A DNA stretch of 64,000 nucleotides from Rhizobium favelukesii (GCF_000577275.2 NZ_HG916855.1:682001-746000), one strand, 5' to 3'; counted from the stretch's first letter, positions 26,444 to 37,100 are shown. Made by a program: numbers and translations. The notes: generated by a model not told the origin, from the sequence alone.

Positions 26444-27709
26444 ATGTTCGAGCCGGTTCTTCTCAAAAATGTAGACATGCCGGATGGCCATTTGCTGTCA
26501 ACGTATGAGGCCGGCGGCGGCTATCAGGCGCTGCAAAAGGTGCTGCGCGAGTACACACCAGATGAGGTCGTCGATCTGATCAAACGGTCCAACCTGCGCG
26601 GTCGCGGCGGTGCGGGATTTCCAACCGGCATGAAATGGAGTTTCGTGCCGAAGCGGGCCGACAGGCCGAAATATCTGTGCTGCAACGCCGATGAGGGCGA
26701 GCCGGGCACCTTCAAGGACCGGATCATCATGGAGCGCGACCCGCACCAGCTCATCGAAGGGCTGGCGGTCAGCGCCTACGCGATTGGGGCCGAAACCGCC
26801 TATGTTTATATCCGCGGAGAATATGTGACGGCGATTCGTCGCCTCAAGCAGGCAATCGCCGAGGCTCACGAAAGGGGTTTTCTCGGAACGCGCGTTCTGG
26901 GCTCGGATTTCAATTTCGCCGTACACATTCACTGCGGTGCCGGTGCCTATATCTGCGGCGAGGAGACCGCAATGCTCGAATCGCTCGAAGGCAAACGGGC
27001 GCAGCCGCGCCTGAAGCCGCCGTTCCCGGCGGTCGAAGGGCTCTACGCCAGCCCGACGGTGATTAACAACGTCGAGACGCTCGCTTGCGTGCCGCATATT
27101 GTGATGCGGGGCGCGGACTGGTTTCGCGGCATCGGCCCGAACAAGAGCCCTGGTCCGAAACTCTACTGCCTCAGCGGGCAGGTGCGCAAACCCGGCCTTT
27201 ACGAGCTGCCGATGGGTATACCGCTGCGCGAACTGGTCGAAAACCATGGCGGCGGGCCGCTGCCGGGGCGCAAGATCAAGGCCGTGATCCCCGGCGGTGT
27301 CTCGGCGCCGGTCATCGCGGCGTCCGGGCTGGACGTTGGGATGGACTTTGATTCGCTTGCCGCCGTCGGCTCAATGCTCGGTTCGGCCGGGGTCATCGTG
27401 ATCGACGACCAGACCTGCATGGTCAAGGTCGCCACCCGGATCATCGAGTTCTTCCACCACGAGTCCTGCGGCAAATGCACGCCTTGCCGCGAAGGGCTGA
27501 ACTGGGTCGTGAAAGTGCTGCGCCGGGTCGAGTCCGGGCAGGGGGAGCCTGGCGATCTGGAACAGCTGCAGGCGCTCTGCAAGGGCATTTTCGGCAATAC
27601 GTTCTGCGCTCTTGGCGACGGCGCGGCTATGGGGCTGCGCGCAGCACTGAAGCATTTCGAGGATGAATTCGTCGCCCATATCGAAGAGCGCAGGTGCCCG
27701 TTTCATTGA
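26444..27709 (+). CDS. nuoF: NADH-quinone oxidoreductase subunit F (NADH-binding)
   Basis: 421-residue subunit that binds NADH and FMN and passes electrons to cluster N3. The FMN/NADH segments are GRGGAGFPTG (53-62) and GAGAYICGEETAMLESLEG; the N3 ligands are Cys342, Cys345 and Cys348 in SCGKCTPCREG, with the fourth in NTFCALGDG. ATG 26444 is 4 bases after the nuoE stop; the upstream open frame to 26003 is a shadow inside nuoE. Confidence 0.96.
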   Translation: MFEPVLLKNVDMPDGHLLSTYEAGGGYQALQKVLREYTPDEVVDLIKRSNLRGRGGAGFPTGMKWSFVPKRADRPKYLCCNADEGEPGTFKDRIIMERDPHQLIEGLAVSAYAIGAETAYVYIRGEYVTAIRRLKQAIAEAHERGFLGTRVLGSDFNFAVHIHCGAGAYICGEETAMLESLEGKRAQPRLKPPFPAVEGLYASPTVINNVETLACVPHIVMRGADWFRGIGPNKSPGPKLYCLSGQVRKPGLYELPMGIPLRELVENHGGGPLPGRKIKAVIPGGVSAPVIAASGLDVGMDFDSLAAVGSMLGSAGVIVIDDQTCMVKVATRIIEFFHHESCGKCTPCREGLNWVVKVLRRVESGQGEPGDLEQLQALCKGIFGNTFCALGDGAAMGLRAALKHFEDEFVAHIEERRCPFH

Positions 27710-27739
27710 GGTGCGCGAGAAGAAGATCGCGAGGAGGCC

Positions 27740-30376
27740 ATGGTTAGCATCACGATCGATGAACAAACGCTGGAAGTGGAAGCTGGCTCTACGGTGCTGC
27801 AGGCCGCCGAGCGTTTGGGCATCGACATCCCGACGTTCTGTTACATGAAGCGGCTGCCGCCGCTCGCCTCGTGCCGCATGTGTCTGGTGGAGATCGAAGG
27901 GCAGCGGCGCTTGCAGCCCTCCTGTGCCACGGTGGTCACGGACGGCATGGTGGTGCGGACAGATACGCCTTTGATCGAGGAAACGCGCTCGTCCATGCTC
28001 GACATGCTGCTCGCCAACCACCCGCTCGACTGCCCGATATGCGATAAAGGCGGCGAGTGCGAGCTGCAGAACCAGGTGATGGCTTATGGGCCGCGCGAAA
28101 GCGGGTTTCGTGATGCCAAACGTGTGTTCCACTCCCAGGACATCCGCCTCAGCCCGGTCATCATCATGAACGTCAACCGCTGTATCCAGTGCCAGCGCTG
28201 CGTGCGGATGTGCGAGGAGGTGGTCGGCGCGGTCGCCTTGGGCACGGTCGAAAAAGGCATGGACACCGCCGTGACCGGCTTCGAGGGCAGTCTTGCGAGT
28301 TGCGACCAATGCGGCAATTGCGTCGAGGTCTGTCCAGTCGGCGCGCTGATGAGCTTCCCTTATCGCTACAAGGCGCGGCCCTGGGATCTCGACGAGACCG
28401 ACACGGTCTGCCCACATTGCGGCACCGGCTGCCAGCTGACGGTCGGCACCCGCAAGGGCGAGTTCATGCGGGTCCGCTCGAAGTGGGACGAGGGGCTCAA
28501 CCGCGAAACGCTCTGCGTGCGGGGGCGCTTCGGACTCGATTTCGTCGCGAGTCCGGGCCGGATCAAGCGGCCGATGGTCCGCCGAGATGGCGCCCTCGTT
28601 GCGGTTTCTTGGGACGAAGCGGGCAACTACCTGCGTCAGCGTCTGTCGGGCGTCGAGAAAAAGGCCGCGGGCGGGCTTGCCTCGCCGCGTCTTCCCAACG
28701 AGGTGCTTTATCAGTTCCAGAAACTGATGCGCACGGTGTTCCGGACAAACAATATTGACTGCTCGTCGCGCTGGTCAACGCCCGTCGAGACGTTGGGTCC
28801 GCTGCTGGCGGGCTTCTACACCCGCGCCCCGCTTCAAGAGGTGATCGGCGATGCCTGCGTGCTCGTGGTCGGCGGCAACGTGACCGAGGAGAACCCGGTC
28901 ACCGAGTACCTCCTGCGCGATGGTGCACGCCGGCGCCAGACCGGATTGCTCATGCTCTCGGCGCGGCCGTCGCGCCTGGAGGCCGATGCACGGGCAGTCG
29001 TTCGCGTTTTGCCGGGCGGTGAGGCCGCGAGCCTTGCCGCGGTGGTGGCCGCGCTCGTGGCTGCGGCCGGTGAGGACCTGCCGGAAGACGTTCTTGCCGA
29101 CATCGTCGCGACAACCGGTTGGCAACCCGCCGCCACCCATGGTGAGAAACAGGACCCTCTGGTCACGGCGCTTCTGGGGGGCGCGCGCGTCACCGTGCTT
29201 GTCAGCGTCGAAGTCCTTCGCTCACCACACGCGCGCGCGGCCCTGCAGCAGCTTAACAACCTTTTGCAGGTTCTCAGCCTGCTCGACAAGGACCCGAAGA
29301 TGCAGTTCCTCTTCGATCGTGCCAACCAGATGGGCGCCTGGGATATGGGGGTTCTGCCGGCGGCCTTGCCGGGGCTTGCCGCGCTCGCCGATGGCGCGGC
29401 GCGCGCCACTCTCGAGCGGGCCTGGCGCGCCGAGATCCCATCTGAGACAGGCGCGGATTTCGACGCCATGCTGGAACTCTGCGACCAGGGGCAGATGGGC
29501 GCGCTCTATATAGCCGGAAGCGACCCCCTGATGTCGTATCCCGACCGGGCGTTCGTTAAGCGCGCACTTGCAGCCGCAGATCTCCTGATCGTGCAGGACG
29601 CGTTCCTCACGGATACGGCAGGACTGGCTGACGTGGTGCTGCCGGCCGCGACGTATGGCGAGGAATCGGGCACTTTTACCAACAACGAAGGCCGGGCCCA
29701 GAGGGTCTGCAAGTTCCGTGAGCCGGTCGCCGAGGCAAGAGGTAATCTGGAGATCTTCGACTTTGTCGCAGCACTTCAAAGCCACGCGCTGCTGCCATCG
29801 GTTCAATCCGAGATTTTCGACGAGATCGCCCGGCTGGTTCCCGCTTACGTGGGCCTGACCCAGGATGGGCTTGGCGCCGACGGAGCATTCACCAAGGCGG
29901 CTGTTGCGCCGCCGGTTGGCGCCTTTTTCGCCCCGCCGCCTCTGCCCATTGCAACCGACCGGCTGATGCTGGTCACTGGCAACTGCCTGTTCCACAATGG
30001 ATATCTTTCCGAGCGCTCGGAAATCCTCAACACGGTCGCCGATGACCCCTATGTCGAGATGGGTGCGTGGGACGCCGCACAACTTGGCCTCTCGGATGGC
30101 GATCAGGTGGTCGTGCGATCCGCCCAGCGCGAACTGACGGCGAAGCTCAAGGTCGACAGGCGCTTTCCTCGGGGGCTCGTGTTCGTTCCCGAAAACTACA
30201 GAGCCCTGCGTCTCAATGGGCTGATGCGGCGGGGCGAGTATCCATGTCCGGTGGACGTTCAAAAGGCGCGCGCGGCAGTCGAGATCACCACTGTCGCCGG
30301 AGCCTGGGCGGGAGCCGAGACCCTCGCTGAAGACACCGCCGGTCGCTCGCCCGAACCTGACGGGTCTGGTCAGTGA
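27740..30376 (+). CDS. nuoG: NADH-quinone oxidoreductase subunit G
   Basis: 878-residue Fe-S subunit with a molybdopterin-oxidoreductase-like C-terminal domain. Ligand sets: [2Fe-2S] N1b Cys34, 45, 48, 62; N5 His94, Cys98, 101, 107; N4-type clusters Cys148-151-154-158 and Cys188-191-194-198. In addition Cys224, 227, 231 and 259 (CPHCGTGC and ETLCVRG) form the C-x2-C-x3-C-x27-C motif of cluster N7, which most mitochondrial-type alphaproteobacterial NuoG proteins lack. That supports a distinct, E. coli-like ancestry. The 3' end overlaps the convergent CBS gene by 7 bases. Confidence 0.95.
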   Translation: MVSITIDEQTLEVEAGSTVLQAAERLGIDIPTFCYMKRLPPLASCRMCLVEIEGQRRLQPSCATVVTDGMVVRTDTPLIEETRSSMLDMLLANHPLDCPICDKGGECELQNQVMAYGPRESGFRDAKRVFHSQDIRLSPVIIMNVNRCIQCQRCVRMCEEVVGAVALGTVEKGMDTAVTGFEGSLASCDQCGNCVEVCPVGALMSFPYRYKARPWDLDETDTVCPHCGTGCQLTVGTRKGEFMRVRSKWDEGLNRETLCVRGRFGLDFVASPGRIKRPMVRRDGALVAVSWDEAGNYLRQRLSGVEKKAAGGLASPRLPNEVLYQFQKLMRTVFRTNNIDCSSRWSTPVETLGPLLAGFYTRAPLQEVIGDACVLVVGGNVTEENPVTEYLLRDGARRRQTGLLMLSARPSRLEADARAVVRVLPGGEAASLAAVVAALVAAAGEDLPEDVLADIVATTGWQPAATHGEKQDPLVTALLGGARVTVLVSVEVLRSPHARAALQQLNNLLQVLSLLDKDPKMQFLFDRANQMGAWDMGVLPAALPGLAALADGAARATLERAWRAEIPSETGADFDAMLELCDQGQMGALYIAGSDPLMSYPDRAFVKRALAAADLLIVQDAFLTDTAGLADVVLPAATYGEESGTFTNNEGRAQRVCKFREPVAEARGNLEIFDFVAALQSHALLPSVQSEIFDEIARLVPAYVGLTQDGLGADGAFTKAAVAPPVGAFFAPPPLPIATDRLMLVTGNCLFHNGYLSERSEILNTVADDPYVEMGAWDAAQLGLSDGDQVVVRSAQRELTAKLKVDRRFPRGLVFVPENYRALRLNGLMRRGEYPCPVDVQKARAAVEITTVAGAWAGAETLAEDTAGRSPEPDGSGQ

Positions 30377-30810
30377 TATCTGGCCCCGCAGATATAATCC
30401 TGCAACTCCTGCTCGGTGAGCTGCGCTTCGTCGAGCCTATGTTTGACCACATCACCGATGCTGACCACGCCGACAACGTCGTCCCCATCCATGACCAGCA
30501 CATGACGCGTACGCCGCTGCGTCATGATCTCCATCGCGACGGGCAGCAAATCCCGTGTCGAACAGGTCGCTACATTGCGGTTCATGATGTCCACGACCCG
30601 CATCGTCGCCGCCTCGGCGCCGTATTCCGCCACGGCATTGCAGCAGTCCCGCTCCGATAATGTACCCAGGTATTTGCCGTTCGGTTGGCTGACGACGACG
30701 AAGCCGATATTGTTGTCGCGAAACAGCCTCAAGACTTCCACCATCGTCTGATTGCGACTGACCGCGATGACACCGACACCCTTGTTCTTCATGATTTCGC
30801 CGACAAACAT
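30370..30810 (-). CDS. CBS-domain protein
   Basis: 146 residues made of a tandem pair of CBS domains (about 10-58 and 76-126) and nothing else. Such pairs bind adenine nucleotides (AMP, ATP, NAD or similar) and work as energy sensors, usually on a partner protein. Motifs: NIGFVVVSQPNGKYLGTLSE and RRTRHVLVMDGDDVVGVVSI. It is the third gene of the minus-strand nuoH-nuoI-CBS set, 45 bases after nuoI, and ends tail to tail with nuoG, so a link to complex I activity under changing energy state is plausible but unproven. Confidence 0.88.
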   Translation of the reverse strand: MFVGEIMKNKGVGVIAVSRNQTMVEVLRLFRDNNIGFVVVSQPNGKYLGTLSERDCCNAVAEYGAEAATMRVVDIMNRNVATCSTRDLLPVAMEIMTQRRTRHVLVMDGDDVVGVVSIGDVVKHRLDEAQLTEQELQDYICGARYH

Positions 30811-30855
30811 CTGAGCCTCCTGTCTGCGCGCTGCGGTTTGACAGCTGGTGCGCGT

Positions 30856-31422
30856 TTACGTTCGCCGGATATTCCGCCACCAGTTGTAGCCCTGCGTTTC
30901 TTTCGTCTCGACGAGCACGTCCTTCTTGGTGTTCAGGCGCGCGGCAATCACGCCGCCGCCGGTCGCGGCCTTGCCCGGCTTGCTAAGTAGATCGTCACGT
31001 CCGACCACGAGGTCACGCGAGGAAAAACTCGAGAATTCGTACTGCTGGCCAAGCGCGATCGCGTCCGCCGGGCAGGCATCCTCGCAAAGGCCGCAGAACA
31101 GACACCGTGCCGTGTCGATCTCGAATTTTGCCGGATGACGGTTGCCCTTCTCGTCCTCGTAGGGGACGACTTCGATGCAGTCACAGGGACAAATCCGCGC
31201 GCAGAGTTCGCAGGCCACGCATTTGATCTCGCCCTCTTCGTCGCGCGTCAGAAAGTGATGCCCGCGGTAACGCGAGTAGGGCAACCATTTTTCCTTGTCC
31301 GGATATTGCATGGTCACGGATCTGGAGAACATGTAGCTGAAGGTCAGCGCCAAGCCGCTCGCCAGATCGGCGAAGAACGTCCAGCCGATCCATGTCCCAA
31401 TGCTGTTTCGTGCGCGCGACAT
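30856..31422 (-). CDS. nuoI: NADH-quinone oxidoreductase subunit I
   Basis: 188-residue subunit with two [4Fe-4S] clusters (N6a, N6b): Cys68, 71, 74, 78 in CVACELCARICP and Cys107, 110, 113, 117 in CLFCGLCEDACP. The N terminus has the membrane-surface helices usual for NuoI. The C-terminal extension of about 35 residues beyond the cluster domain is basic. The gene is on the minus strand, opposite to the main nuo operon, 30 bases after nuoH. Confidence 0.95.
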   Translation of the reverse strand: MSRARNSIGTWIGWTFFADLASGLALTFSYMFSRSVTMQYPDKEKWLPYSRYRGHHFLTRDEEGEIKCVACELCARICPCDCIEVVPYEDEKGNRHPAKFEIDTARCLFCGLCEDACPADAIALGQQYEFSSFSSRDLVVGRDDLLSKPGKAATGGGVIAARLNTKKDVLVETKETQGYNWWRNIRRT

Positions 31423-31452
31423 CGGCGCCCCACTACGGAGCCGTTGCGGCCC

Positions 31453-32439
31453 CTAAAAGAAAATAAGACCAGTTATGATTATGTTCGCCATCGACAAAGG
31501 AAGCAAGACTTTCCATCCGATCGCCATCAGCTGGTCGTAGCGGTAGCGAGGGAACGTGAAGCGGAACCATATGAACAAGTAGACGAAGAACGCCACCTTG
31601 AGCAGAAACCACAGGAGGGGTGGCAAAGGGATCAGCACGCCGTTCCAGCCGCCGAAGAACAGGATCACCACGAGGACCGACACCAGCAAGACGATGGCAT
31701 ATTCGCTGATCATGAAGAACGCAAACCGGATACCACTGTATTCGGTGTGGAACCCGGCGCCGAGATCGCCTTCCGCTTCCGCCAGGTCGAAAGGAATGCG
31801 CTGTGCCTCGGCCAGTCCGGCGACGAAAAACACGAAGAATCCGATCGGTTGGTAGACGATGTTCCAGACATCGGCTTGCGCTCGCACGATTTCGAGCAGG
31901 CTCATGGATTGCGCCAACATGACCACGCCGATCACCGCAAACCCCATGGGGATCTCGTAGCTTATCATCTGGGCGCAGGTCCTCAGGCTGCCCAGGACAG
32001 CGTATTTGCTGTTAGCGGCCCAGCCGCCGAAGATAACGCCATACACCTCGATCCCGATCACCGCGAAGACGAAAAGGAGCGCCACATTCATGTTGGAAAC
32101 GTAGAGCGTGACTTCGGCGCCGAGGACCGAGACAGTTTCGCCGAAGGGGATCGCGACGAATACGACAAAGGGCGGAGCGAGCGCCAGGATGGGAGCCACC
32201 TTGAACAGCAAGCGATCAGCCTCGGCCGGGATGTGGTCCTCTTTGGTTAAAAGCTTGATTCCGTCCGCCATCGGTTGCAGCAGCCCGTGCCACCCAACGC
32301 GCATCGGCCCCATCCGTTGCTGCATGTGTCCGGCGATCTTGCGTTCCAGCCAGGTTAGAGGCAAGGGCAGCAGCAGCAGCATTGCAATCAGCAACGCGAC
32401 CTTGACGACGATCAATCCGATGATGACGATGAGTTCCAT
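31453..32439 (-). CDS. nuoH: NADH-quinone oxidoreductase subunit H
   Basis: 328-residue membrane subunit forming the quinone channel at the base of the peripheral arm. Markers: RMGPMRVGWHGLLQPMADG and AEAQRIPFDLAEAEGDLGAG followed by HTEYSGIRFAFF, matching the acidic loop of NuoH. It leads the nuoH-nuoI-CBS set. Its promoter must lie in the 424-base region it shares with the divergent efflux genes. nuoH and nuoI are normally between nuoG and nuoJ on one strand, so this arrangement is the result of an inversion or separate recruitment. Confidence 0.95.
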   Translation of the reverse strand: MELIVIIGLIVVKVALLIAMLLLLPLPLTWLERKIAGHMQQRMGPMRVGWHGLLQPMADGIKLLTKEDHIPAEADRLLFKVAPILALAPPFVVFVAIPFGETVSVLGAEVTLYVSNMNVALLFVFAVIGIEVYGVIFGGWAANSKYAVLGSLRTCAQMISYEIPMGFAVIGVVMLAQSMSLLEIVRAQADVWNIVYQPIGFFVFFVAGLAEAQRIPFDLAEAEGDLGAGFHTEYSGIRFAFFMISEYAIVLLVSVLVVILFFGGWNGVLIPLPPLLWFLLKVAFFVYLFIWFRFTFPRYRYDQLMAIGWKVLLPLSMANIIITGLIFF

Positions 32440-32863
32440 GGTCCGCGGCTATTTGTTCACGGTTTGAAACACCGACCGGACTGGATCCGGCTATGCACTG
32501 CGTAGTTTGCGCATTTGTCAGGCTACAGGATACAACGATGGCGCACGCCATACAATGCGACCACACTTATGTGGTCGCAGCGATGCTTTCGGTCGCACCG
32601 CCGCGCTTGATCAGGCAGCCCCAGCGATCGAGCGCCTCGGCGCGCGATCGGACAACCTTTAAGGGGACCGCCCGTGCATGACTTGGCCGGGCGGCCGCCC
32701 GGCACGGCGAACGGCAAGGCACGGATCGATTTTCAGATCGAATGTCGCTGGAGACACGGATCGCGAGGGTCGTTACACATCTGCCTCTTGAAACATCCCG
32801 CGACTACACCAGAACTTTAGCGTGTGCGTTGGCCAGCAGCAGCGGCACATTCAGGAGCCACCG
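32440..32863. other. divergent intergenic region between nuoH and the efflux operon
   Basis: No gene is supported here; the open frames are short and overlap one another. It must contain the promoters of nuoH and of the efflux operon. The one clear structure is the inverted repeat at 32556-32579. Confidence 0.6.
32556..32579. repeat. perfect 10-bp inverted repeat
   Basis: TGCGACCACA and TGTGGTCGCA separated by CTTA, 117 bases before nuoH and 285 before the efflux gene. It could be an operator for a dimeric regulator or a hairpin in the nuoH leader. Confidence 0.55.
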
Positions 32864-34096
32864 ATGCTTTTGTTAGATAGAACGCGCCTTATTCTATTCA
32901 CCCAGATCGTCGCTGTTGGCTTGGCGCTCGTTGCCTGTAACGAGCAGGGTACTCAACGAAAGGCGGGCGCCGACGCAAAGCCGGAAGTCAGTGCGGTCAC
33001 GCTGCATCCACAATCTGTGACGATAACGGCAGAGGTCCCGGGCCGGACCGCAGCGTCGCTCATTGCCGAAGTCCGCCCGCAGGTCGGAGGCATTATCCGG
33101 GCCCGCAATTTCAGGGAAGGCAGCGAGGTCAACGCTGGAGACGTTCTCTACGAGATCGATCCCAGCGCCTATCAGGCAGCCTTCGACAGTGCGGTCGCGG
33201 GGCTGCAGAGAGCCGAGGGTGCTGTTCCCAGTGCCCAGGCCAAGGTAGACCGATATCAGGGTCTGACCTCCCAGTCAGTCGTCAGCAAGCAGGATCTCGA
33301 CGATGCGCTATCAACACTGGCGCAAGCGCAGGCCGATGTCGCCTCGGCCAAAGCCGCGCTCGAGACGGCCCGCATCAATCTCGACTATACAAGGATTCGC
33401 GCGCCGATCTCGGGCCGCATCGACGCATCATCAGTGACAGTGGGCGCGTTGGTGACGGCTGAGCAGACGACGGCGCTCGCGACGATAAATCAGCTTGACC
33501 CGATCAACGTCGATGCCACCCAATCCAGTGCAAACCTATTGGCGGTCCGCCGAGCGATATCCGAGGGGCGGATAAAGATCGTCGGCAACAACGTCTCGGT
33601 CAACCTTAGGCTTGAAGATGGATCGAAATACCCCCTGCCTGGAACCTTTGAATTCTCTACAGCCGCTGTTTCGCAGACACTGGGCACCGTGACTGCGCGC
33701 GCCACCTTCCCAAATCCCGACCGACTTCTTCTGCCCGGCATGTATGTCCGGGCAACAATCGAAGAGGGGATAGCGCCCAACAGCTTTCTCGTGCCTCAGC
33801 GAGCTGTCACACGTGATGCGAAGGGCCAGCCACTCGCATTGTTTGTGTCTTCAGATGGAAAGGTGCAGAGGCGGACGCTTTCAGTACAAAGAAGCGTCGG
33901 CAATAGCTGGCTCGTTGCAGAGGGTATAACTGACGGCGACCGTGTCATCGTCGAAGGTCTGCAGCGTGTGCGAGACGGGCAAGATGTCAAGGTCGATGAT
34001 GTGGTGATCGATGATGCGACCGGTCAGATCAATCAGGCAGCCGACACAAGCGCTGCTCCTGTGAAGCAAGCGGCCAACACTCCTGTTCCCAAGTGA
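32864..34096 (+). CDS. RND efflux periplasmic adaptor (membrane fusion lipoprotein)
   Basis: 410-residue adaptor of the AcrA/MexA/BepD type that joins the inner-membrane RND pump to an outer-membrane channel. It has a lipoprotein signal with lipobox ALVAC (Cys25), the lipoyl half-motifs (RPQVGGIIRARNFREG and VYEIDPSAY read as LYEIDPSAY), a coiled-coil hairpin between them, and the beta-barrel part (GALVTAEQTTALATINQLDP). ATG 32864 follows AGGAG by 7 bases. The pump gene follows after 9 bases. No TetR-type regulator is adjacent. Confidence 0.92.
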   Translation: MLLLDRTRLILFTQIVAVGLALVACNEQGTQRKAGADAKPEVSAVTLHPQSVTITAEVPGRTAASLIAEVRPQVGGIIRARNFREGSEVNAGDVLYEIDPSAYQAAFDSAVAGLQRAEGAVPSAQAKVDRYQGLTSQSVVSKQDLDDALSTLAQAQADVASAKAALETARINLDYTRIRAPISGRIDASSVTVGALVTAEQTTALATINQLDPINVDATQSSANLLAVRRAISEGRIKIVGNNVSVNLRLEDGSKYPLPGTFEFSTAAVSQTLGTVTARATFPNPDRLLLPGMYVRATIEEGIAPNSFLVPQRAVTRDAKGQPLALFVSSDGKVQRRTLSVQRSVGNSWLVAEGITDGDRVIVEGLQRVRDGQDVKVDDVVIDDATGQINQAADTSAAPVKQAANTPVPK

Positions 34097-34105
34097 GGTG
34101 ATCAC

Positions 34106-37100
34106 GTGTCCCGGTTTTTCATTGCCAGGCCGGTGTTTGCCTGGGTCATCGCAATCGTCATCATGCTCGCGGGCATTTTGTCGATCACAACACTTTCCAT
34201 CTCTCAGTATCCGCAGATTGCGCCAACAACGGTCAGGATATCCGGAAACTATCCGGGCGCCGACGCACAAACGGTCGAAAACTCGGTAACGAAGGTCATC
34301 GAGCAGGGTATGACCGGCATCGACAATCTCGACTATATGGCATCGACATCCCAGTCGACTGGTCAGGCGTCGATATCGCTCACCTTCACCAGTGCGGCAA
34401 ATCCCGACGTGGCCCAGATGCAGGTGCAAAACAAGCTGCAGCTTGTCCAGGCACAACTGCCACAAAGCGTTCAAAACACTGGGCTGACGGTCACCAAATC
34501 CACATCCAACTTCCTAATGGTCATTGGTTTTGTCTCAACCGACGGGAAGCTGACGTCAACTGATCTCGCCGACTATGTCAACAGCTCGCTGAACGACACG
34601 CTGAAGCGGGTTGCAGGCGTTGGCGACACGCAGCTTTTCGGCTCGGGATATGCCATGCGCATCTGGGTGGATCCTGACAAGCTCGCGAAGTACTCGCTGA
34701 TGGTCAGCAACGTCACCGCTGCTATCGAAGCGCAAAACACGCAGGTTGCCGCCGGTCAGATCGGTGCACTGCCGCAGCGCAAGGGCCAGCAACTCAACGC
34801 CACGGTTACTGCCAAGAGCCGCCTCCAGACGCCTGAGCAGTTCCAGAACATCATTCTCAAAAGCGACAGCAACGGCTCGCTCGTTCGTCTCAATGATGTC
34901 GCGACCGTGGAAATAGGCGCGGATAGCTACTCCAGCTTCAGTACCTACAACGGCAAACCCTCAGCCGGTCTTGCTATCAACCTGGCCTCCGGCGCAAATG
35001 CGATTGACACGGCTGAGGCCGTTCAGGCGACGGTCGACAGCCTGCGGGGGACCTTGCCGCCCAACGTCGAGGTTGTTTACCCATACGACACGACGCCGTT
35101 CGTAAAGCTGTCGATCGAAGACGTCGTCAAGACCCTCATCGAAGCCATTGTGCTGGTCTTCCTCGTGATGTTCGTCTTTTTGCAAAATCTGCGCGCGACG
35201 ATCATTCCGACACTTGCCGTACCGGTCGTGCTTCTTGGCACATTCGGGGTCCTTGCCTACTTCGGCTATTCGATCAACACGCTGACGATGTTCGGCATGG
35301 TGCTTGCGATCGGGCTTCTCGTTGACGACGCCATCGTCGTCGTCGAAAACGTCGAGCGCGTCATGGAGGAGGAGGATCTCTCGCCAAGGGAGGCGACCAT
35401 AAAGTCCATGGACGAGATCACTGGCGCATTGATCGGCATCGCCACTGTCCTGTCTGCCGTGTTTATTCCGATGGCATTTTTTTCGGGCTCCGTCGGCATC
35501 ATCTACCGCCAGTTCTCGGTGACCATCGTGTCGGCGATGCTGCTTTCCGTGATCGTCGCACTGATCCTGACCCCGGCGCTATGCGCGACCGTCCTGAAAA
35601 AACCCAGGCACGGCGCCAAACAGCGCGGCGTGTTCGGGTTTTTCAACCGCAACTTCGAGCGCGGTACAACAGCATATCAGCGCGGCGTTGGTGGCATGCT
35701 GCGGCGCAGCGCTTTGTTCCTTTGCATCTTTCTCCTGATCGCTGCTTGCGTCGGTTACCTCTTCACACGATTGCCGAGTTCGTTCCTGCCCGAGGAGGAT
35801 CAAGGAATCCTCATCAGCAGCGTTCAGTTGCCGGTCGGCGCCACGGCGGATCGCACGCAAAAGGTGTTGCAGCAGGTTACCGACCACTATCTCAACGATG
35901 AAAAGGACTACGTCACCGGTGTCATGGCAGTCGTTGGATTTGGCTTTGGTGGCCAAGGCCAAAACGTCGGCATCGCCTTCGTGAAGCTGAAGGATTTTTC
36001 CCAGCGCAGTACTCCCCAATCGAAGGCGCAAGCCGTCGCAGGGCGCGCGATGGCGGCTTTTTCCAAGATCAGAGACGGCAACGTGTTCGCTTTGGCGCCT
36101 CCGGCCATACCCGGCTTCGGCAACAATGCTGGCTTCGACTTTTACCTCAAGGACATGAATGCAACTGGTCATCAGCCGTTGATCGACGTCAGAAACCAAC
36201 TGCTCGCCGCAGCTGGCAAGAACAGCAAATTGAGCGGTACGCGACCAAACGGGCAGGAAGATTCGCCGCAATATTCCGTCGACATCGATCAGGAAAAGGC
36301 GAGTGCACTTAACCTCGATCTCTCAGATATCGATACGACGGTCTCGACAGCCTGGGGCGGCAACTACGTCAATGATTTCATCGATCGCGGGCGCGTCAAG
36401 AAGGTCTATGTACAGGCTGACAAGGAGTTTCGAATGCAGCCTGAGGACTTCGATCGTTGGTACGTCAAGAACTCCGGCGACGAGATGGTGCCGTTCTCAG
36501 CCTTCGCCAGCGGACACTGGAAGTTTGGGTCGCCGCGCCTCGAACGCTACAACGGTTCGTCTGCGGTCGAAATCCAGGGGGCTGCGGCCACAGGTGTTTC
36601 ATCCGGCGATGCCATGAACGAGATCGATGATCTGGTCGCTCAGTTACCGGAAGGCTTCCGCCATGAATGGACCGGCCTGTCGGCGCAGGAGCGCCTCTCA
36701 GGAAACCAGGCGACCCAGTTGTACGCTATCTCCATTCTCGTGGTGTTTCTGGCGCTGGCGGCCTTGTATGAGAGCTGGTCGATACCCGTCGCCGTCATGC
36801 TGTCGGTCCCTATCGGTGTCTTTGGGGCCTTGCTTGCCGCTATTTTGTTCGGCCAGACCAATGACGTCTACTTCAAGGTGGGATTGCTGACGACAATTGG
36901 CCTCGCAGCCAAGAACGCGATCCTGATTGTCGAATTTGCGATCGACCAGCAAAAAACCGGCAAGGATCTCTTCGCGGCCACGCTTGAGGCCTCCCGGCAG
37001 CGTCTGCGGCCGATCCTCATGACCTCGTTGGCCTTTATTCTCGGGGTTTTGCCACTTGCGATTGCCAATGGCGCCGGATCCGGCAGCCAGAACTCAATCG

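Noticed and set aside
31135..32250. Plus-strand open frame of 371 codons
   Set aside because: Antisense shadow of nuoI and nuoH.
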